In this document: in pieces, positions 55,653 through 64,000 of the stretch
Numbering within the stretch: the first letter of the stretch is position 1
How the letters are laid out: every line of letters begins with the position of its first letter
Assembly (NCBI RefSeq): GCF_022808175.1
Contig: NZ_JALGBX010000006.1
Coordinates: 1-64,000, forward strand
Length of the DNA: 64,000 nt
Reading direction: 5' to 3'
Source of the DNA: Streptomyces sp. AP-93
GTDB taxonomy: Bacteria > Actinomycetota > Actinomycetes > Streptomycetales > Streptomycetaceae
Position numbers and translations under genes: made by a program
The notes under the pieces: model-generated
Databases searched by the model: none
Told to the model about the DNA's origin: nothing
Seen by the model: only the letters and a program-made list of their open reading frames with translations

Positions 55653-56183
55653 ATGCCGACGCCCAACAAGGCTGCCGCGGTAGCCGAGCTCACGGACCAG
55701 TTCCGCGACTCGAACGCCGCCGTGCTGACCGAGTACCGGGGTCTCACCGTCGCGCAGCTCAAGACGCTGCGTCGCTCTCTCGGTGAGAACGCCCAGTACG
55801 CCGTGGTGAAGAACACGCTGACCAAGATTGCGGCCAACCAGGCCGGGATCACCGCGCTGGACGAGCACTTCGCTGGTCCCACCGCGGTCGCCTTCATCAC
55901 CGGTGACCCGGTGGAGTCGGCGAAGAGCCTGCGTGACTTCGCCAAGGAAAACCCGAACCTCATCATCAAGGCGGGTGTCCTTGATGGTAAGGCGCTCACC
56001 GCCGATGAGATCAAGAAGCTTGCGGACCTCGAGTCCCGCGAGGTTCTGCTCAGCAAGCTGGCCGGCGCGTTCAAGGGCAAGCAGTCTCAGGCTGCCTCGC
56101 TCTTCCAGGCGCTGCCGTCGAAGTTCGTCCGCACCGCGGAAGCGCTTCGCGTCAAGCTCGCCGAGCAGGGCGGTGCCGAGTAA
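55653..56183 (+). CDS. rplJ: 50S ribosomal protein L10
   Basis: A 176-residue stalk-base protein that anchors L7/L12 dimers. [20 protein letters not shown] and the C-terminal helix that binds L12 ([17 protein letters not shown]) are clear. ATG 55653 with AAGGAGG. Confidence 0.96.
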   Translation: MPTPNKAAAVAELTDQFRDSNAAVLTEYRGLTVAQLKTLRRSLGENAQYAVVKNTLTKIAANQAGITALDEHFAGPTAVAFITGDPVESAKSLRDFAKENPNLIIKAGVLDGKALTADEIKKLADLESREVLLSKLAGAFKGKQSQAASLFQALPSKFVRTAEALRVKLAEQGGAE

Positions 56184-56293
56184 TTCGGCTCGCGCACTGA
56201 TCCACGCCGCCTAGTGCGTGGGTCAAAGCGGGCCGTTACGCCCGCCTCTATATACATCCGGCACCTGCCGATTTAGTGGAAGGATCGCCCATC

Positions 56294-56674
56294 ATGGCGA
56301 AGCTCTCTCAGGAAGACCTGCTCGCTCAGTTCGAGGAGCTCACCCTCATCGAGCTCTCCGAGTTCGTGAAGGCGTTCGAGGAGAAGTTCGACGTCACCGC
56401 CGCTGCGGCCGTCGCCGTTGCCGGTCCGGGTGCCCCGGTTGCCGCTGAGGCCGCTGAGGAGCAGGACGAGTTCGACGTCATCCTCACCGCCGCCGGTGAC
56501 AAGAAGATCCAGGTCATCAAGGTCGTCCGCGAGCTGACCTCCCTCGGCCTGAAGGAGGCCAAGGACCTCGTCGACGGCGCTCCGAAGCCCGTCCTCGAGA
56601 AGGTCGCCAAGGAGGCCGCTGACAAGGCCGCCGAGACCCTCAAGGCCGCCGGCGCGTCCGTCGAGGTCAAGTAA
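56294..56674 (+). CDS. rplL: 50S ribosomal protein L7/L12
   Basis: A 126-residue stalk protein: an N-terminal dimer domain, an Ala-rich hinge ([21 protein letters not shown]), and a C-terminal factor-binding domain ([20 protein letters not shown]). ATG 56294 with GGAAGGA. Confidence 0.96.
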   Translation: MAKLSQEDLLAQFEELTLIELSEFVKAFEEKFDVTAAAAVAVAGPGAPVAAEAAEEQDEFDVILTAAGDKKIQVIKVVRELTSLGLKEAKDLVDGAPKPVLEKVAKEAADKAAETLKAAGASVEVK

Positions 56675-56704
56675 CACCTCTGAGGCCTCTCTGAGGCCTC
56701 AACC

Positions 56705-56736
56705 AAGGGCGATCACCCGTAAGGGTGGTCGCCCTT
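56705..56736 (+). terminator. Terminator after rplL
   Basis: AAGGGCGATCACCC and GGGTGGTCGCCCTT make a 14-bp stem (one wobble) with a GTAA loop, then TGG. Confidence 0.8.
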
Positions 56737-57262
56737 TGGCGTACCCGGAGTGCCTGACTTGCCCCTGTCTCGTTGGGGAGTAGGGTGATCTTCGTTGCTC
56801 TGCGGCAGGGTCCTTCGATGATCCGCTCGGAGCAGGGGGCCTTGACGAACGGGACGCGGCGCGCAATTCTCAGATCCGTCGTGAGATCGGCAGGCCCGAT
56901 CCGGGATCCGAGGCATGGATCGGGTCCACATCGGGCATGGATCGACTACGAAGAGGGCAGTACTGTTACGCGCTCTGTATGCGGAGCCGAGCGGGACGCA
57001 CGGTTGTTTAAACGACATGGGGAAGGCCTGTTGCCGGTTTCCGGAAACCTGGTCTGGACATCAGTGAGCCTAGTGGCTACACTGACCCTTTGCGCTGCCT
57101 GTTAGCTGCCCCCTGCCCGTCGCCAGGGGCATGCCCACGCATGAGCACACTTGATTGAACGGCCCTGAGCTGGTCCTTTGACCAGATGGGGGGCGCTTGT
57201 CTTCTGTGTCAGCTGGGACCGGTACGCGCGTAGTGAGTCCGAGCCCTCGGAAGGACCCCCTC
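56737..57262 (+). other. Long upstream region of rpoB
   Basis: No gene supported in 500 bp between rplL and rpoB. It contains the rpoB promoter at 57055-57083, a GTTTAAAC palindrome at 57005-57012, and a roughly 180-nt transcribed leader. Confidence 0.6.
57055..57083 (+). promoter_or_regulatory. rpoBC promoter
   Basis: TGGACA (57055-57060) and TACACT (57078-57083) are spaced by 17 bp, a near-consensus vegetative promoter that gives a leader of about 170 nt. Confidence 0.7.
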
Positions 57263-60200
57263 TTGGCCGCCTCGCGCAACGCCTCGACCAATACGAACAA
57301 CGGTGCCAGCACCGCCCCGCTGCGCATCTCCTTTGCAAAGATCAAGGAGCCCCTCGAGGTTCCGAACCTCCTGGCGCTGCAGACCGAGAGCTTTGACTGG
57401 CTGCTCGGCAACGCCGCCTGGAAGTCTCGCGTCGAGTCGGCGCTTGAGAGCGGACAGGACGTTCCCACCAAGTCCGGTCTGGAAGAGATCTTCGAGGAGA
57501 TCTCGCCGATCGAGGACTTCTCCGGGTCGATGTCGCTGACGTTCCGCGACCACCGTTTCGAGCCGGCGAAGAACTCGGTCGACGAGTGCAAGGACCGCGA
57601 CTTCACGTACGCGGCGCCGCTTTTCGTCACTGCCGAGTTCACGAACAACGAGACCGGAGAGATCAAGTCTCAGACGGTCTTCATGGGCGATTTCCCGCTC
57701 ATGACCAACAAGGGCACCTTCGTCATCAACGGCACCGAGCGTGTCGTCGTGTCGCAGCTCGTCCGTTCCCCCGGTGTCTACTTCGACTCCTCCATCGACA
57801 AGACGTCCGACAAGGACATCTTCGCCGCCAAGATCATCCCTTCCCGGGGTGCCTGGCTCGAGATGGAGATCGACAAGCGCGACATGGTCGGTGTTCGCAT
57901 CGACCGCAAGCGCAAGCAGTCCGTCACCGTCCTCCTGAAGGCTCTCGGCTGGACCACCGAGCAGATCCTCGAGGAGTTCGGCGAGTACGAGTCCATGCGC
58001 GCCACCCTGGAGAAGGACCACACCCAGGGCCAGGACGACGCGCTGCTCGACATCTACCGCAAGCTGCGTCCGGGCGAACCGCCGACCCGCGAGGCCGCTC
58101 AGACGCTGCTCGAGAACCTCTACTTCAACCCGAAGCGCTACGACCTCGCGAAGGTCGGCCGCTACAAGGTGAACAAGAAGCTCGGCGCCGATGAGCCGCT
58201 GGACGCCGGCGTGCTCACCACCGACGACGTCATCGCGACCATCAAGTACCTGGTCAAGCTGCACGCCGGTGAGACCGAGACCGTCGGTGAGTCGGGTCGT
58301 TCGATCGTCGTCGAGACCGACGACATCGACCACTTCGGCAACCGTCGTCTGCGCAACGTCGGCGAGCTCATCCAGAACCAGGTCCGTACGGGTCTGGCTC
58401 GTATGGAGCGCGTCGTCCGCGAGCGGATGACGACCCAGGACGTCGAGGCGATCACGCCGCAGACCCTGATCAACATCCGGCCGGTCGTCGCCTCCATCAA
58501 GGAGTTCTTCGGCACCAGCCAGCTGTCGCAGTTCATGGACCAGAACAACCCGCTGTCGGGTCTCACCCACAAGCGCCGTCTGTCGGCGCTTGGCCCGGGT
58601 GGTCTGTCCCGTGAGCGGGCCGGCTTCGAGGTCCGAGACGTTCACCCGTCGCACTACGGCCGCATGTGCCCGATCGAGACCCCTGAAGGCCCGAACATCG
58701 GTCTGATCGGCTCGCTCGCGTCCTACGGCCGCGTCAACGCGTTCGGCTTCGTCGAGACCCCGTACCGCAAGGTCATCGAGGGCGTCGTCACCGACGAGGT
58801 CGACTACCTGACGGCCGACGAGGAAGACCGCTTCGTCATCGCCCAGGCCAACGCCGGCCTGTCCGACGACATGCGCTTCACGGAGAACCGCGTGCTGGTT
58901 CGCCGTCGTGGCGGCGAGATCGACTACATCGCCGGCGACGACGTCGACTACATGGACGTCTCCCCGCGCCAGATGGTGTCCGTCGCGACCGCGATGATCC
59001 CCTTCCTGGAGCACGACGACGCCAACCGTGCCCTCATGGGCGCGAACATGATGCGCCAGGCCGTTCCGCTCATCAAGGCGGAGGCGCCGCTCGTCGGCAC
59101 CGGCATGGAGTACCGCTGTGCGGTCGACGCCGGTGACTCGATCCGTGCGGAGAAGGACGGTGTCGTCCAGGAGGTCTCGGCCGACTACATCACCGTCGCC
59201 AACGACGACGGCACGTACACCACGTACCGCGTCGCCAAGTTCTCCCGCTCGAACCAGGGCACCTCGGTCAACCAGAAGGTCATCGTCAACGAGGGTGACC
59301 GGATCATCGAGTCCCAGGTCCTCGCCGACGGTCCTGCGACCGAAGAGGGCGAAATGGCCCTCGGCAAGAACCTGCTCGTCGCGTTCATGCCCTGGGAAGG
59401 TCACAACTACGAGGACGCGATCATCCTGTCGCAGCGCCTCGTACAGGACGACGTCCTCTCCTCGATTCACATCGAGGAGCACGAGGTCGACGCCCGTGAC
59501 ACCAAGCTGGGCCCCGAGGAGATCACCCGGGACATCCCGAACGTCTCCGAGGAGGTCCTGGCGGACCTCGACGAGCGCGGCATCATCCGCATCGGTGCGG
59601 ACGTAGTCGCCGGCGACATCCTGGTCGGCAAGGTCACGCCCAAGGGCGAGACCGAGCTGACCCCGGAAGAGCGCCTGCTCCGCGCGATCTTCGGTGAGAA
59701 GGCCCGCGAGGTGCGTGACACCTCGCTCAAGGTTCCTCACGGTGAGATCGGCAAGGTCATCGGTGTCCGCGTCTTCGACCGCGAGGAGGGCGACGAGCTT
59801 CCCCCGGGCGTGAACCAGCTGGTCCGCGTCTACGTCGCCCAGAAGCGCAAGATCACCGACGGTGACAAGCTCGCCGGCCGCCACGGCAACAAGGGTGTCA
59901 TCTCCAAGATCCTTCCGATCGAGGACATGCCCTTCCTTGAGGACGGCACGCCGGTCGACATCATCCTGAACCCGCTGGGTGTCCCGTCCCGAATGAACCC
60001 GGGACAGGTCCTGGAGATCCACCTCGGCTGGCTCGCCAGCCGCGGCTGGGACGTCTCCGGCCTCGCGGAGGAGTGGGCCGAGCGACTGAAGGTCATCGGC
60101 GCCGACCGCGTCGAGCCCGGCACCAACGTCGCCACCCCGGTGTTCGACGGTGCCCGTGAGGACGAGATCTCCGGCCTCTTCGAGCACACCATCCCGAACC

Positions 60201-60745
60201 GAGACGGGGACCGCCTGGTCCTCCCGTCCGGCAAGGCGCGTCTGTTCGACGGCCGCTCCGGCGAGCCGTTCCCGGAGCCGGTCTCGGTCGGCTACATGTA
60301 CATCCTGAAGCTCCACCACCTGGTCGATGACAAGCTCCACGCTCGGTCGACCGGTCCGTACTCGATGATCACGCAGCAGCCGCTGGGTGGTAAGGCGCAG
60401 TTCGGTGGCCAGCGCTTCGGTGAGATGGAGGTGTGGGCGCTCGAGGCTTATGGCGCCGCTTACGCCCTCCAGGAGCTCCTGACCATCAAGTCCGATGACG
60501 TGACCGGCCGCGTGAAGGTCTACGAGGCCATCGTCAAGGGCGAGAACATCCCCGAGCCGGGCATTCCCGAGTCCTTCAAGGTGCTCATCAAGGAAATGCA
60601 GTCGCTCTGCCTCAACGTGGAGGTGCTGTCCTCGGACGGCATGTCCATCGAGATGCGCGACACCGACGAGGACGTCTTCCGCGCGGCGGAGGAGCTCGGT
60701 ATCGACCTGTCCCGGCGTGAGCCGAGCAGCGTCGAAGAGGTCTGA
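57263..60745 (+). CDS. rpoB: DNA-directed RNA polymerase subunit beta
   Basis: A 1160-residue beta subunit, full-length. The rifampicin pocket, near nt 58510-58605, reads [14 protein letters not shown], then [13 protein letters not shown]: the sensitive-type residues Asp, His and Ser are present, so no classical resistance change is seen. The start TTG 57263 has GGAAGGA upstream and gives the S. coelicolor length; a TTG at 57197 would add 22 residues. It is followed by a perfect hairpin and rpoC. Confidence 0.96.
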   Translation: MAASRNASTNTNNGASTAPLRISFAKIKEPLEVPNLLALQTESFDWLLGNAAWKSRVESALESGQDVPTKSGLEEIFEEISPIEDFSGSMSLTFRDHRFEPAKNSVDECKDRDFTYAAPLFVTAEFTNNETGEIKSQTVFMGDFPLMTNKGTFVINGTERVVVSQLVRSPGVYFDSSIDKTSDKDIFAAKIIPSRGAWLEMEIDKRDMVGVRIDRKRKQSVTVLLKALGWTTEQILEEFGEYESMRATLEKDHTQGQDDALLDIYRKLRPGEPPTREAAQTLLENLYFNPKRYDLAKVGRYKVNKKLGADEPLDAGVLTTDDVIATIKYLVKLHAGETETVGESGRSIVVETDDIDHFGNRRLRNVGELIQNQVRTGLARMERVVRERMTTQDVEAITPQTLINIRPVVASIKEFFGTSQLSQFMDQNNPLSGLTHKRRLSALGPGGLSRERAGFEVRDVHPSHYGRMCPIETPEGPNIGLIGSLASYGRVNAFGFVETPYRKVIEGVVTDEVDYLTADEEDRFVIAQANAGLSDDMRFTENRVLVRRRGGEIDYIAGDDVDYMDVSPRQMVSVATAMIPFLEHDDANRALMGANMMRQAVPLIKAEAPLVGTGMEYRCAVDAGDSIRAEKDGVVQEVSADYITVANDDGTYTTYRVAKFSRSNQGTSVNQKVIVNEGDRIIESQVLADGPATEEGEMALGKNLLVAFMPWEGHNYEDAIILSQRLVQDDVLSSIHIEEHEVDARDTKLGPEEITRDIPNVSEEVLADLDERGIIRIGADVVAGDILVGKVTPKGETELTPEERLLRAIFGEKAREVRDTSLKVPHGEIGKVIGVRVFDREEGDELPPGVNQLVRVYVAQKRKITDGDKLAGRHGNKGVISKILPIEDMPFLEDGTPVDIILNPLGVPSRMNPGQVLEIHLGWLASRGWDVSGLAEEWAERLKVIGADRVEPGTNVATPVFDGAREDEISGLFEHTIPNRDGDRLVLPSGKARLFDGRSGEPFPEPVSVGYMYILKLHHLVDDKLHARSTGPYSMITQQPLGGKAQFGGQRFGEMEVWALEAYGAAYALQELLTIKSDDVTGRVKVYEAIVKGENIPEPGIPESFKVLIKEMQSLCLNVEVLSSDGMSIEMRDTDEDVFRAAEELGIDLSRREPSSVEEV

Positions 60746-60752
60746 CGGGCCT

Positions 60753-60782
60753 GACGGGGGGCTCGCTCAAGAGCCCCCCGTC
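60753..60782 (+). terminator. Hairpin between rpoB and rpoC
   Basis: GACGGGGGGCTC and GAGCCCCCCGTC form a perfect 12-bp stem with a 6-nt loop in the 97-bp gap. It has no U-tract. It may be an RNA processing site or a partial terminator. Confidence 0.6.
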
Positions 60783-60842
60783 ATCCCCGGGACCGTTCAG
60801 ACCATGATTGAGACTCGACCCCGAAAGAGGGATTGACGCACA

Positions 60843-64000
<3,158 letters not shown>

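Noticed and set aside
57197..57262. Upstream TTG start for rpoB
   Set aside because: It would add 22 residues not found in S. coelicolor RpoB; TTG 57263 has a better-placed GGAAGGA.
57209..60340. Long antisense ORFs to rpoB and rpoC
   Set aside because: They are Asp/Leu/Val/Arg-rich shadow frames of the polymerase genes with no recognisable motif.

Overview
The window is a high-GC actinobacterial chromosome segment, almost certainly Streptomyces. The evidence is strong third-position G/C bias, frequent GTG and TTG starts, tRNA genes without an encoded CCA, and a gene order I remember from S. coelicolor: polyprenyl synthase, 2-oxoacid:ferredoxin oxidoreductase, response regulator and two kinases, partial nuo cluster, htpX, yajQ, rpmG, MaoC pair, murB, aminotransferase, tRNA-Trp, secE-nusG-rplKA, rplJL, rpoBC. 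The species was not determined.

Layout. 1-5.2 kb: repeat-rich spacer, CocE-type hydrolase, POT peptide permease, trans-polyprenyl diphosphate synthase. 5.2-7.1 kb: decayed IS607-like element with an intact tnpB-related gene, a tnpA remnant and a strong hairpin over the tnpB 3' end. 7.3-12.5 kb: exported LolA/RseB-like protein, a small toxin-antitoxin pair, secreted M28 aminopeptidase, a small unknown gene, RarD transporter. 12.6-20.5 kb: KorBA-type ferredoxin oxidoreductase, LuxR-type response regulator and two paralogous histidine kinases, separated by a 1.2 kb non-coding block with a 12-unit tandem array. 20.7-31.3 kb: a ten-gene nuoABCHIJKLMN cluster lacking nuoD, E, F and G, with a long repetitive tail on NuoC. 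31.6-41.6 kb: HtpX, YccF, GT2 glycosyltransferase, SMI1-like protein, amino-acid permease, SulP transporter, YajQ, tRNA-Tyr, two small unknowns, an NAD(P)-binding protein and a degenerate cytosine-deaminase-like protein.

42.5-64 kb is the core information-processing block: tRNA-Thr, tRNA-Met, rpmG, two MaoC dehydratases, a TetR/DHA2 efflux pair with matching operators, DUF3291 protein, murB, adenosine deaminase-like protein, aminotransferase, tRNA-Trp, secE, nusG, rplK, rplA, lipoprotein, rplJ with an attenuator-like leader, rplL, rpoB and the 5' part of rpoC, which runs off the window.

How genes may work together. KorAB makes reduced ferredoxin. The neighbouring complex I cluster keeps the membrane arm and the Fe-S arm but lacks the NADH-oxidising module. 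The two-component system lies between them, and one kinase shares a palindromic motif with the nuo promoter region. A ferredoxin-linked or otherwise NADH-independent membrane oxidoreductase is the most interesting system-level hypothesis here. The absence of nuoD means a subunit would have to come from elsewhere.
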